Assembly (NCBI GenBank): GCA_023433825.1
Contig: JAEYTU010000540.1
Coordinates: 1 to 10,478 of the forward strand
Origin: Planctomycetota bacterium
Lineage (GTDB): Bacteria; Planctomycetota; UBA1135; UBA2386
Length of the DNA stretch: 10,478 bases
Reading direction: 5' to 3'
Positions 1 to 9,400 of this stretch are shown one piece after another. The notes under the pieces were generated by a model, which searched no databases, was not told where the DNA came from, and worked only from the letters and a program-made list of their open reading frames with translations. Numbering within the stretch: the first letter of the stretch is position 1; each line of letters starts with the position of its first letter. The position numbers and the translations under genes were made by a program.

Positions 1-1
1 C

Positions 2-1201
2 GCCAACGTCGCGCCGATTCGTCAGCGACTGATCGCGGTGCTCGACGGCGACGCACGCGAAGCCAGGCGCGAAGCGATCGTCGAACGGCTGCTGCGAACG
101 CGCGACACCGATGGCCTGATGCACGTCGTCGACGGCATGACCGACGTCACGCACCCGGCGGCGATCGCGTCGCTGCGCGCGATCGTCGAACGCGGAACCG
201 TCGCGGCCGCGCGATTCGCAGCCGGACGGATGTCGCCGACAGCGTTCGAGAGTTTGCCGCTGGAGCTTCGTCTGCAGCGCACCGACGACCCGACACGGTT
301 CGCGGCGGCAGCGCGCGAGGCACTGCGCGCGGGACCCGCCGGCGTCGCGCTGCTCGTCGGTGCGATCCGCAACGCGCCGTTCGACGTCGTGGGCGACGCG
401 CTCGCGACGACACTCGCCGAGGCCCTCGGCGATCCGGAGGTCGTGTCGGCCTTCGTCAGGTCACGCGACCAACGGGTCATCGTGCTGACGATCGAGGCCG
501 CCCTCGCCGCTGGCATCGTCGATCTGCAGTTTCCGAGCAGCACGCCGATCGCACGCCATGCCGCGGACGTGTTTCGTGCGCGCGCCGGTGACGGTGGCGC
601 CGCGCAGCGCCTCCGCGCAGCGATTCCGTGGCGCGCGACCATGACCGATCGGGCGCTGCTGCGGATGCTCGCCATAGGCCTCGGCACCAGTGCGACCGCC
701 GCCGATCGGATCGACGGTCGCCTGCCGTTCCGCGCCGCCGATCTCGACGGGATCTCCGCGCGCACGACGATCGACGAATGGTCGCGACTGCTCGCCGCGG
801 AGGACGCCGACCGCGACGCGACGTTCGCAGGCATTCCGAGCGTTGCCGTACCCGACCTCGCCGACGCGCTGTGGGAACGGATCACGCGACGCGAGGCCGA
901 GATCCCGATGCTCGTGCGCGTCCTCCTCGCGCATGCGTCGACAGCCGGGATCCCCGCCGAACGCGCGCCGACGCTGCCGGCGACGTTCGGCCGCCGTGTC
1001 GCCGAGATCGTGTTCAGGGAGACCGGCCACCCGACGCGTTACGCCGACGGCATCGTCGAGCCGACCGACGACGCAGGTCGCGCGCGCGCGATCGCCGCGC
1101 GCGTTCGCCGGGGTGGCATTGCCGACCTGAAGGCGGAGGAAGTCGCGACGTTCGCGTCGATGTGCCGGTGGAGGGGGTTGCCGTTCCCATCGCATCGCTA
1201 G
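2..1201 (+). CDS. C-terminal part of a giant A2M-array paralogue (5' truncated by window edge)
   Basis: The frame is open from base 2 to the TAG at 1199-1201, giving 399 residues of a protein that starts upstream; the GTG at 38 is only an internal codon. No catalytic motif is visible. The sequence is Ala/Arg/Asp-rich and looks alpha-helical throughout, like a helical-repeat tail. The last 60 or so residues align with the end of the A2M-like protein at 3429-9770: TGHPTRYADGIVEP matches TGRPVPFRDGVAAP, then AARVRRGGIADL matches AARARHSGITAL, and both end near RGL. An earlier block (RNAPFDVVGDALATTLAEAL) also resembles its counterpart (LPHAPEDSLADLTEILFAA) at a similar distance from the stop. 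I infer that this is the tail of another A2M-like protein; the macroglobulin and thioester domains would lie upstream and cannot be seen. It could instead be a stand-alone protein carrying only the helical module. Coding is certain; family membership is fairly sure. Confidence 0.85.
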   Translation, partial: ANVAPIRQRLIAVLDGDAREARREAIVERLLRTRDTDGLMHVVDGMTDVTHPAAIASLRAIVERGTVAAARFAAGRMSPTAFESLPLELRLQRTDDPTRFAAAAREALRAGPAGVALLVGAIRNAPFDVVGDALATTLAEALGDPEVVSAFVRSRDQRVIVLTIEAALAAGIVDLQFPSSTPIARHAADVFRARAGDGGAAQRLRAAIPWRATMTDRALLRMLAIGLGTSATAADRIDGRLPFRAADLDGISARTTIDEWSRLLAAEDADRDATFAGIPSVAVPDLADALWERITRREAEIPMLVRVLLAHASTAGIPAERAPTLPATFGRRVAEIVFRETGHPTRYADGIVEPTDDAGRARAIAARVRRGGIADLKAEEVATFASMCRWRGLPFPSHR

Positions 1202-1246
1202 ACTTCCCGCCCTCCTGCTCCGCATCACTTCCTCCGGACTTCCAAC

Positions 1247-2278
1247 ATGAAGACGACGATCCTCACCACCCTCTCTCTCTCGACCGCACTGGTCGCACAA
1301 ACCGTCAGCCCAATCGGCTTCGCGAACGTCGAGGCACCGACCTCGAACACGTTCCCGTTCAGCGGATCGACGTTCACCTACCAACAGGCCCACGGCGATC
1401 TCCGCGGCGCACCGCTGCCGATCACGCGGATGGCGTGGCGCCGCGACGGTGTCTCGACGGGCACGTTCGTCGCTCGCGCCGTGACGGTCGACGTCTGGAT
1501 GGGCGAAACCGATCTGACGACGATCACCAACACGTTCGCGACGAACTTCGCTGCCGCGCCGACGCAAGTCGTCACGAACCGCACGTTCAACTTCCCCGAT
1601 CATTCGGGGCGCCCGCTCAGCACGCCGACGCCGTTCACTGCCGTCGTCACGCTCGACGCGGCCCACGTCTACACCGGCACGCTGGATCTGCTCTGGGAAC
1701 TGCGGATGACGGCGAGCGCGCCGTCGGCGTCGTTCCAGATGGACGCCGTCTCCGGCACGGCGGCCGGGTTGACGACGCTCGGGCGTTCGATCGCGAACGG
1801 CACCGGCTGCACGACGGCGAACGGCACGATGAAGCTGCACTGGAACGGCTCGACGACGGCGACGCTGCACACGCTGAGCTGGTCGATCGCCGGCGCGCCT
1901 TCGACGACGCAGGCGTCCGTGCTGATCGGCTCGGCGGTGTCCCTGCCGCTGCCGGGTCTGTGCACGACGATCGAGACGACGGGTTCGTACTTCACGCTGA
2001 ACGGCACGACGAGCGCGACCGGCACGATGAACACGCCGACCGGCGTCACGGCACCGTACAACCCGAGCTTCGTCGGCTTCCCGCTGACCGCGCAGGCCGC
2101 GACGCTCGACGCGACGCAGCCGGGCCTGCCGCTCGCGCTGTCGAACGGCGTGACGAACTTCATCACCGACACGGTGCCAGGTCCGGTTCGCGGCGCGCGC
2201 ATCTACGCCAGCGGCAACGCGACGGCGCTGACCGGCACGCTCGCGAACAACTACGGACTGATCACGCAGTTCCAATGA
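1247..2278 (+). CDS. Secreted threonine-rich beta-type protein, function unknown (copy A of a tandem pair)
   Basis: The protein has 343 residues and starts at ATG 1247, the first in-frame start that gives a clean signal peptide: MKTTILTTLSLSTALVA, with predicted cleavage before Gln18 (ALVA|QT). No lipobox, transmembrane segment or C-terminal sorting signal is seen, so it is probably released or loosely surface-associated. The mature part is about 19% Thr overall, rich in Gly, Ser and Asn, and reads as alternating beta strands. Cys188 and Cys239 are matched in the neighbouring paralogue with the same 51-residue spacing, suggesting a disulfide. The last third (FVGFPLTAQAATLD, LALSNGVTNF, GLITQF at the end) resembles the secreted proteins of unknown function that are plentiful in some planctomycetes; that is from general familiarity, not a search. 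It follows the upstream gene by 45 nt of CT-rich sequence with no Shine-Dalgarno match. No enzyme motif is recognised. Confidence 0.9.
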   Translation: MKTTILTTLSLSTALVAQTVSPIGFANVEAPTSNTFPFSGSTFTYQQAHGDLRGAPLPITRMAWRRDGVSTGTFVARAVTVDVWMGETDLTTITNTFATNFAAAPTQVVTNRTFNFPDHSGRPLSTPTPFTAVVTLDAAHVYTGTLDLLWELRMTASAPSASFQMDAVSGTAAGLTTLGRSIANGTGCTTANGTMKLHWNGSTTATLHTLSWSIAGAPSTTQASVLIGSAVSLPLPGLCTTIETTGSYFTLNGTTSATGTMNTPTGVTAPYNPSFVGFPLTAQAATLDATQPGLPLALSNGVTNFITDTVPGPVRGARIYASGNATALTGTLANNYGLITQFQ

Positions 2279-2281
2279 GCT

Positions 2282-2285
2282 GAGG
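2282..2285 (+). promoter_or_regulatory. Candidate ribosome binding site for copy B (GAGG)
   Basis: GAGG lies 8 nt before ATT 2294 and 5 nt before ACG 2291. Both spacings are acceptable for a Shine-Dalgarno site, and no other purine-rich stretch exists in the 12-nt gap between the two genes. It is the main sequence support for starting the second copy at a rare codon rather than at ATG 2489. Four bases are a weak signal in GC-rich DNA. Confidence 0.4.
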
Positions 2286-2293
2286 CCGCCACG

Positions 2294-3346
2294 ATTCGCC
2301 GATCGACGCTGACGACTCTTGCGCTGTGCGCGACTTCCCTCGCCGCACTCGACGCGCAGGTCGTCAGCCCGATCGGCTACGCGAACGTCGAGGCGAACTC
2401 GTCGAACTCGTACCCGTTCGAGGGGAACGCGTTCAGCTACCAGCAGGTCCACGGCGATCTCCGCGGCACCGCGCGACCGATCACGGCGATGGCGTGGCGA
2501 CGCGACGGGCGAACGTTGGCGTTCGTGCCGCCGTTCCCAGCGCGCGCCGTCACTTGCAGCGTCTGGCTCGGCGACGGCAACCTGTCGTCCGCCGGCGCGA
2601 CGTTCGCGTCGAACTTCGCGTCGCCGCCGACGCAGGTCGTGACGAATCGCGCGTTCGCGTTCCCCGATCACTCGGCGCTGCCGCTGGCGATCCCGGCTCC
2701 GTTCACGGCCGTCGTCACGTTCGACGTGCCGTTCGTCTACACGGGCCAACAGGACTTGGTCTGGGAGCTGCGCATGACCGCGAGCGTCCCCGCGGCGACG
2801 TTCCAGATGGATGTCGCCAGCAGCTCGGGGCCTTCCCCGACGACGTACGGCGGGTCGACGGCGATCGGCAACGGTTGCACGACGACGAATGGCCGGATGC
2901 AGCTGCGATGGAGCGGCGCGACGACGGTCTCGGCGCACGAACTGGCATGGTCGCTCGCCAACGGACCGACGGGCACGCAGGTCAGCGTCCTCGTCGGAGC
3001 CGCTGCGACGACGACGGTGCCCGGCCTCTGCGAACCGCTTCACACGACCGGACGCTGGTTCGCGATTCCTGGGACGACGAACGCCGCCGGGACCTTCGTC
3101 ACGCCGGCCGGGTGGAGCGCCCCCTACGACCCGACCGTCGTCGGCTTCGCGCTGACCGCGCAGGCCGTGGCGCTCGATGCGACGCAGGGCGCGCTTCCGT
3201 TCGCGCTGTCGAACGGCGTGACGAACGTGATCAGCGACGTCGGCGCGAGCCCGGTTCTGTGCCGGCGCGTCTTCGCGTCGAGCACGAGCAACGCGACGAA
3301 CGGCAACGTCACGGCGTCGTTCGGGCTCGTGACCGAGTTCCGGTGA
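2294..3346 (+). CDS. Secreted threonine-rich beta-type protein (copy B), non-canonical start
   Basis: This is a tandem duplicate of the gene just upstream. Matched segments include VSPIGYANVEANSSNSYPF (copy A: VSPIGFANVEAPTSNTFPF), QQVHGDLRG, MAWRRDG, ELRMTAS, FQMD and LSNGVTN, and it ends GLVTEFR. From ATT 2294 it has 350 residues. The frame contains no ATG, GTG or TTG between the copy A stop (2276-2278) and ATG 2489; starting at 2489 would delete the signal peptide and about 65 conserved residues. An Arg-containing signal peptide (IRRSTLTTLALCATSLAALDA, cleaved before Gln) is encoded just after ACG 2291 and ATT 2294, and GAGG at 2282-2285 sits 5 and 8 nt before them. I therefore place the start at ATT 2294, with ACG 2291 (one transition from ATG) as the alternative. 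Cys195 and Cys246 match the copy A pair. Function is unknown. The body of the gene is certain; the start is not. Confidence 0.8.
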   Translation: MRRSTLTTLALCATSLAALDAQVVSPIGYANVEANSSNSYPFEGNAFSYQQVHGDLRGTARPITAMAWRRDGRTLAFVPPFPARAVTCSVWLGDGNLSSAGATFASNFASPPTQVVTNRAFAFPDHSALPLAIPAPFTAVVTFDVPFVYTGQQDLVWELRMTASVPAATFQMDVASSSGPSPTTYGGSTAIGNGCTTTNGRMQLRWSGATTVSAHELAWSLANGPTGTQVSVLVGAAATTTVPGLCEPLHTTGRWFAIPGTTNAAGTFVTPAGWSAPYDPTVVGFALTAQAVALDATQGALPFALSNGVTNVISDVGASPVLCRRVFASSTSNATNGNVTASFGLVTEFR

Positions 3347-3351
3347 CGCAG

Positions 3352-3365
3352 GGCTGCACGCAGCC
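3352..3365 (+). other. Small inverted repeat in the 82-nt gap before the A2M gene
   Basis: GGCTG-CACG-CAGCC forms a 5-bp GC stem with a 4-nt loop, 5 nt after the stop of the preceding gene. No T-tract follows, so it is not a classical intrinsic terminator. The rest of the gap (3347-3428) shows no convincing promoter or Shine-Dalgarno sequence. It may be a weak attenuating or RNA-processing hairpin, or chance in GC-rich DNA. Confidence 0.2.
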
Positions 3366-3428
3366 GACCTGACGTCGGCACGAGCATTGCCAACGCGGCG
3401 CGCCCCGGACCCCGCTGCGCCCGCTGAC

Positions 3429-6400
3429 ATGCTCGAACCCGCTCCTGCCGCCACGAGGCGCCTGTCCATTCGTCGACCCTCGCGTTGGCTCGCGGCGCTC
3501 GTCGCCGTTGGACTCGCTGTCGGCGCCGGTGACGCGCTCGCTGCGCAGACCCAGCCGCAGCCGCAAACGCTGACGCAGCCCAGCTCGGCCGCCGCGTTCG
3601 TCGAGCGGTTGCTCCGCGGCGATGACGACGGAGCGCGGGCGATGGCCGTCGCGACTCCAGACCTCGCCGAGCAGACGCTGCGACTCGCCACACTGACGCC
3701 GCCCCGAGAACGCGTCGGGACGCTGACCGCGCTCGCGGCGGCCGTTCGGAGCCAACCGGTCGGGCTGCGTGCGCTCCGCGCCGCGGCGACGGCGATGCTG
3801 GAGGCGCAGCACCGCGTCGCGTGGCTGCCGGACGGATATGCAGAGTTGGTTCCGAGGCGCACCGTCGACGACGCAGACGAGGAAAGTTCGGTCCGGGCCA
3901 AGTCCGCGCCGCAATGCACCGCGCTGCTCGCGCGACTCCGATCGCTGGTCCAGGAGCACCGCGCCGCCGGAACCCCGGGCGCCGAACTCGATCCGATCGA
4001 CGCGTGGCTCGACCTCGCCGCGATCGGCGTGCTCGACGACATGCCGCAACGGATCCGCGTTGGCGCGTCGCTCCGCCTGCCCGAGCCGACGGCCGAGCCG
4101 GTTCTCGCCCGGCTCTTCTCGTTCCCGATCGGTAACAGCGTCGAACAATTCCGATCGGTCGACGGCGCGCCCGCGGTGACGGCCGTACTGCCTGCCGGCG
4201 TTGCGAGCGCGACGCTGCACGCCCCGCCGGGTTCGTGGTTGCTCGAGTTGCGCGGCGCGACGTCTCGCGCGCTCGGTCGCCTCGTCGTCAGCGATCTCGA
4301 TCTCGCTTCCGTCGTCGTTGGCCACGACGCCGTCGTCGTCGCAACGCATGTCGGACCCGACGGAGTCGCCGCGGCAGCCGGCGTGGCCCTCCGCGCGACG
4401 CTCGGACGCGCGGGAGCCCCGGCGATCGTCGTCGACGCGACGACCGATGCCGACGGCGTCGCGAGCTTCGCGATTCCCGACGGCGTGACGAACTTCACGG
4501 TCGAAGGCGCGACGTCGCGCGGTCCGGCGTGGTGCACGACGCGCGTTTCATCCGACGACGTCGAGCCGTACACCGGCCTCGTCGGGCACGTGTTCGTCGA
4601 TCGGCCGGTCTATCGAGCGGGCGAGTTCGTGCAGGGGCGCGTGCTGATCCGATCGATGCGTTCCGACGCCGACGGCCGCATCGCCGCGTCGACCCCGCCG
4701 GCGTTGCGACTGCGGATCCGACTCCACGGCCGACCCGAGTGGCGGAGCGAAGTGCGCGACGACGCCGTCGTCGACGTGACGACCGACGCGCACGGAGTCG
4801 CCACGTTCACGGCCCATCTGCCGGACGCTGCGGATCCCGGCATTCGACGGCTCACCGTGTACGTGCACGGCCAGCGCGAGCCGGTCGTCGTCGCGCATCC
4901 ATTCGTCGTCGAGTCGTTCCGCCGCTCGCCACTGCTCGTCGACCTCGCGCTGACGGACCGAACGCCGTCTTCCACGAACGTCGACGGCCTCGTCACGGCG
5001 AACTACGCCAATGGCGCAGCCGCAGCCGACGTCCCCGTCACGCTGCGCATCGCGGACGATGCGCGCACGACGACCGAAGTCGTTCGGACGAACGCCGACG
5101 GCCGCGCGCCGTTCGTCGTCCGTCGCGTCGAAGGACCCGTGATGCCCGAGCTCTCGGTCACCGCCGTCGTCGCTGGCGCGGATGGACAGGAACTGCGCGT
5201 CGAACGCTCCGTCGCGACCAAAGCACCTGCAGACCGATGGCAGCCGCTCGGTCATGGGCTCGAGGCAACTTCGCCACCACGCGTCGGCACGCCGTGGACG
5301 TTCCGCGTGCGGGGTCGCCCCGATCTCGGCAGCGCGCTGTCGATCGTCGGTCATCGAGGCATCCTGCATGCACTGCCACTGCGCGCAGACTCCGACGGTT
5401 GGTGCACGTTCCGCTTGACGCCGGACGACCGATGGTGGCCGAGGGTCTCGCTCGTTCGGCCCGTCGCCGGTGAATGGATGCCAGGATCACGATCGACGTT
5501 CGTCACCGCCGAACGCGAGAGCCTACACGTCACCGGCGAAGGTCCGACGCGCGCGCGGCCCGGCGACGAGGTGACGTGGACATGGACTTGCCGCGACGAC
5601 CAACGGCGTGGCGTCGTCGCGGATCTCGCTGTCGCGATCGTCGACGAGCGCGTCTTTCGCAGTCACGCAGATCGCACCGAAGCGCCGGTTCGTTCGCTGG
5701 CTCCCGCCGTTCACCCGGTGTCGTCCGACGTCGCATGCAGCGAGATCCCGCTCGACGCGGCTCAGCTCGACGTCCCGTTCGCTCGCCTGATGGATCACGG
5801 AATCGTGCCGGGACCGTACTTCGGGATCGGTGCAGAGCCATTCCGGCGGCCCCCCGGGGCCGGTGGCAGCATGGCAGGCGACAGCTGGCCCAGCCCAGAC
5901 TCACGACCGCTGCGACAGGACTTCCGAGCGACCGCGCACTTCGCTGGTCGGATGCGCACCGACGCGAATGGACGCGCGTCGCTGACGTTCCGCCTCCCCG
6001 ACACGGTGACGCGCTACCGGCTGACCGCGGTCGCCGTTCGCGCCGACGACGTCACGTCGGCGATCCGCACCGACACATGCACGGTGTCGCTGCCGCTCGC
6101 GACGGATCTCGTGCTCCCCCGGCTGCTCCGAACCGGCGACGCGGTCGACGCGACCGCCGTCGTCGCGATCGAAGATCCGACCGACTTCCCGTCGAACGCC
6201 GAGCCGATCGTCGAAGTCGTTGGCAACGACAGCGTCGTCGCGCACGCGGCTTCGCCGCGCCGCTCGTCCAAAGGCGTGTGGATCACGCCGGTGCGCTTGA
6301 CGGCGCACACACCGGGCGAGACCCGACTGATCGCGGCGACGAGCCATCCGTCGGGCGCGGACCGCGCGGCGTTCGAACAGTCGGTCGTGTCCGACGCGAT

Positions 6401-9400
6401 CCAGACGACGCTGCGAACCGCCGCGCTCGTCGGCCGCTCGCACCTCGATCTCGACCGCGCACCCGTCGGCGACGCCGTGCCGGTGCGTCAGTACCTGTCG
6501 ATCTCAGCGACACCCACCGCGGTGGCCGCCGATCTCGCGGCGCGGCTGCGCGCGTATCCGTACGGCTGCGCCGAGCAGACGCTCTCCCGCCTCGCCGGTT
6601 GGCTGGCGGAGCACCGCGCCGCGCGGCTCGCACACGGCGTCCCGGTGCGTTCGACCAAGCCCTCGTCGATCGACACGGCACCGTTGCTCGACCGACTCCG
6701 CACGATGCAGGGTCGCAGTGGCGCATCCTGGTGGCCCGGAGCCCCCATCGATCGCGAAGCGACGATCGTCTTCCGAAACGGCCTCGCGATGCTGCGCGAA
6801 GCCGGCATCGATCGAGCGGCGCATGGGCTTCAGACGTTCGATCGGTTCGAGATCGACGAGAGCGGTGTGCGCAGAGCCCTCGCCGCGAACGATCCATCGC
6901 TGCGACTCCGAGCGATCGTCGAGCTCGATCTCGCGATCGGTTCGATTCGCGCGGACCCGGAAGCCTGGTGGGCCCCGCGTGCGGTCGAGTCGATGCTTCG
7001 GATCCTCGACGTGCCGGTTCCGCGGGGTCTGCTCGCGCGCGCGGGACGCTCCGCCATCGCCGTCGGTAACCGCGCGGCGGCGCAACAGATCGCGAATCGA
7101 CTCCGCGACGGCGTCGACATTCGCGTCGAAGGGCCGTTCCCGGCGTTCGGCGAGGACGCGGTCGCGGCGACGGCCGACGCACTGGAGCTGTTCCTGGATC
7201 TCGGCGACCCGCACGCCGCGACGTGTACCGCGAATCTGCTCGCGGCGATCGCCGCCGCGAACGGCCAGATGACGACGCACTCGCAGGCCGCTGCGGCGCT
7301 GGCTCTCGCGCGACTCCGCACGACGAACGACGACGCGGCGAACGCGACGCGCGTCGTCACGGTCGAGATCGAAGGCGTCGTGCATCGATGGGTCGTCGAC
7401 CTGTCGTCGACCTCGCCGCAGACCTTCACGCTGGAAGCGGCAGTGGTCGGACCGATCGTCGTCGACGCCGGATCGACTTCGCGGCTGCTCGTCGAACGCG
7501 TTGCCGAGTTCGTCGAATCGGGTGCAACCGCGGCGGCGACAGCAAACGGCCTCGTCGTGTCGCGTCGGGTGGCGCGGGACACGGATGGCGACCTTCGGTG
7601 CGGCGATCGACTCGCGATGACCCTTCAGGTGACGTCCGCGACCGACCAGCGCTACGTGATGCTCCGCTGTCCGATGCCGGCGGGCTTCGAACCGGTCGAG
7701 AGTTCGGCGCCGTACCAACGCGACGACGCAGAGCTCACGTTCGGCATCGAACGGTTGACGGCCCAGTCGCCGCTGTCGATTCGGGTCGAACTCGTCGCCG
7801 GGTTCTCCGGTTTGGTCGCATGGCCTCCGGTCGCGGCATTCGCGATGTACGAGGAACGGATTCACGGACGCACCGGCGGCGAAGTCCTCGCGATCGGGTC
7901 GACGCCAGCGGCTCCGGCGACGCAGGACGTCGTCGTCCTGACTCCTCGACCGAAGGAAGAAGCGGTGCCCGAGTCGCCCGATCCGGAGATCGACGAACGC
8001 GAGATCGAACGGCTGCTCGGGTCGACACACGCGATCGTCGTGCTCGACCCGGAGGATCGCGCAGATCGGCTGTCCGAGATCGCGGAGTGGATCGCGAACG
8101 CCGTCGAGCCCGATCCCGACGACCACGGGGACGAGGACGTCACTTCGCCCGACGTCGTTGCGCAGCGGCGCGGCTGGCTTGCAGCACGCGCGAGGACGCT
8201 CGTCGATCACTTCGCTCCGCACGGTCGAACGACCTCCGATCCGACACTGGCGACGTGTGCTGTCGCCCTCGCGCGCTATCTACCGCCACCCCAGGCGCGC
8301 GCCGTCCTCGATCGACTCGCGATGGATCCGCGCGACACCTGGTATTCGCTCGCGCACCTCGACGTCCTGCTGGACGGGTTGCCGGAGCGCGACACGATCG
8401 ACTTCGTCCGCAGGCTCGTCGCCGCATTCGCGCATCGAGACGGCGAGGGCACCCCGTACACGGTCGGTCAACTCCACTTGCGACGACGTGGCCTGGTCGC
8501 GGATCTGCTGCTGGACGCCGTGCTCGATGCGACGTCCGATCGAGCTCGCGTCGCCTACGACTTGCTTCCGGCGAGTCAGCGCGAGCACGTCCCGCTGTCG
8601 CGTCGGTTGGCGCTCGCCACCGGTGACGAGTTCCGCAGGCTCGTGATGCGCGCCATCCACGGAACCAGCGCCGACCGCCTCGCGGCGTGGACGGCCATCG
8701 AAGACCGCGCCACCGGCGACGTTCACGACGACGACGAGATCCCTCGCCATCTCGTTCACGCGCTGCTGGCGGCCGCCAGCGATGCCGAGATCGCCGCGCT
8801 TCACGTTCGCACGCGGACGGGGCAGGGCTTCGCGGATCTGTTCGGGCTCGCATGCACGCGCGGTCTCCGTGAACTGCCGCATGCACCCGAGGATTCGCTG
8901 GCGGACCTGACCGAGATCCTGTTCGCAGCTCACGGTGGCGACACTCGGGCGAGGCGACTGTTGCGCGAGATGTTGCAGGCGGACTGCGACGCGGAGCGGC
9001 ATCGCAGGCGAGCGGAGTGGCGGACGTGGCGGTACCGATTCGCCGGTCCCCCGGACCACGAAGCGAACGACGCGACGAACGACGTTCCCGACATCGCGCT
9101 GGCGACGCCCGCGTTCCCGATCCGCATCGGGACCAACGGGGACGTGCAGCCGTTCCTTCGGAAGCTCGCGAGTGCCGACCGACGGCGGCTTCTCGTCGCC
9201 GCACCGGACGTTTGGACGGTCGAGGAGCTGGTCGAACTGATCGCGATGGCCTCCCGCGACGACGTCGCGGATCTGGTACCGACGTTCGCCGCACAGGCGC
9301 TCGATGCACGCTCCGCGGCGATTCGTACCGCGCTCTCCGACCACGACACGGATGCACTGCGACTGCTGTGTGCGATGGACCTGACGACCCTCCGCGACCT

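Larger units (their letters stand above)
1247..3346 (+). repeat. Tandem gene duplication (two direct units)
   Basis: Two direct units, 1247-2278 and about 2291-3346, encode paralogous proteins of 343 and about 350 residues that align from signal peptide to stop with few gaps. Some DNA stretches are identical, for example the 20 or so bases encoding ALSNGVTN around 2137 and 3208, while most third positions differ. The duplication is therefore old enough to have diverged. Both units are in the same reading frame, separated by one TGA and four codons. Confidence 0.85.

Noticed and set aside
628..2283. A 551-codon + strand frame across genes 1 and 2
   Set aside because: It is an Arg/Asp-rich shadow of two well-supported genes in another frame, and the genes in that other frame have signal peptide and paralogue support.
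2489..3346. Copy B starting at ATG 2489
   Set aside because: This start would remove the signal peptide and about 65 residues that are well conserved with copy A, so the coding region must begin further upstream.
3387..3428. TTG 3387 as the start of the A2M-like gene
   Set aside because: It would put 14 Pro/Ala-rich residues ahead of an already long signal-peptide n-region and has no ribosome binding site; ATG 3429 is simpler, although neither start has a good Shine-Dalgarno sequence.
3347..3428. Intrinsic terminator or promoter in the longest gap
   Set aside because: The only hairpin is 5 bp with no T-tract, and no convincing -35/-10 pair is seen.
4461..4500. Apparent link between the A2M-like gene and the small secreted genes through a shared DGVTNF/NGVTNF-coding stretch
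   Set aside because: The match is a few codons of common GC-rich sequence with no similarity on either side, so it is chance.
461..4573. A 1370-codon open frame on the minus strand
   Set aside because: It overlaps four clear + strand genes. Its product is Arg/Ala-rich low-complexity sequence with no recognisable domain. Such frames arise opposite GNC-rich codons in GC-rich DNA.
6504..8222. A 572-codon minus-strand frame inside the A2M-like gene
   Set aside because: It lies opposite the thioester and terminal MG domains, which are clearly conserved on the + strand, and its product is Arg-rich without domain features.
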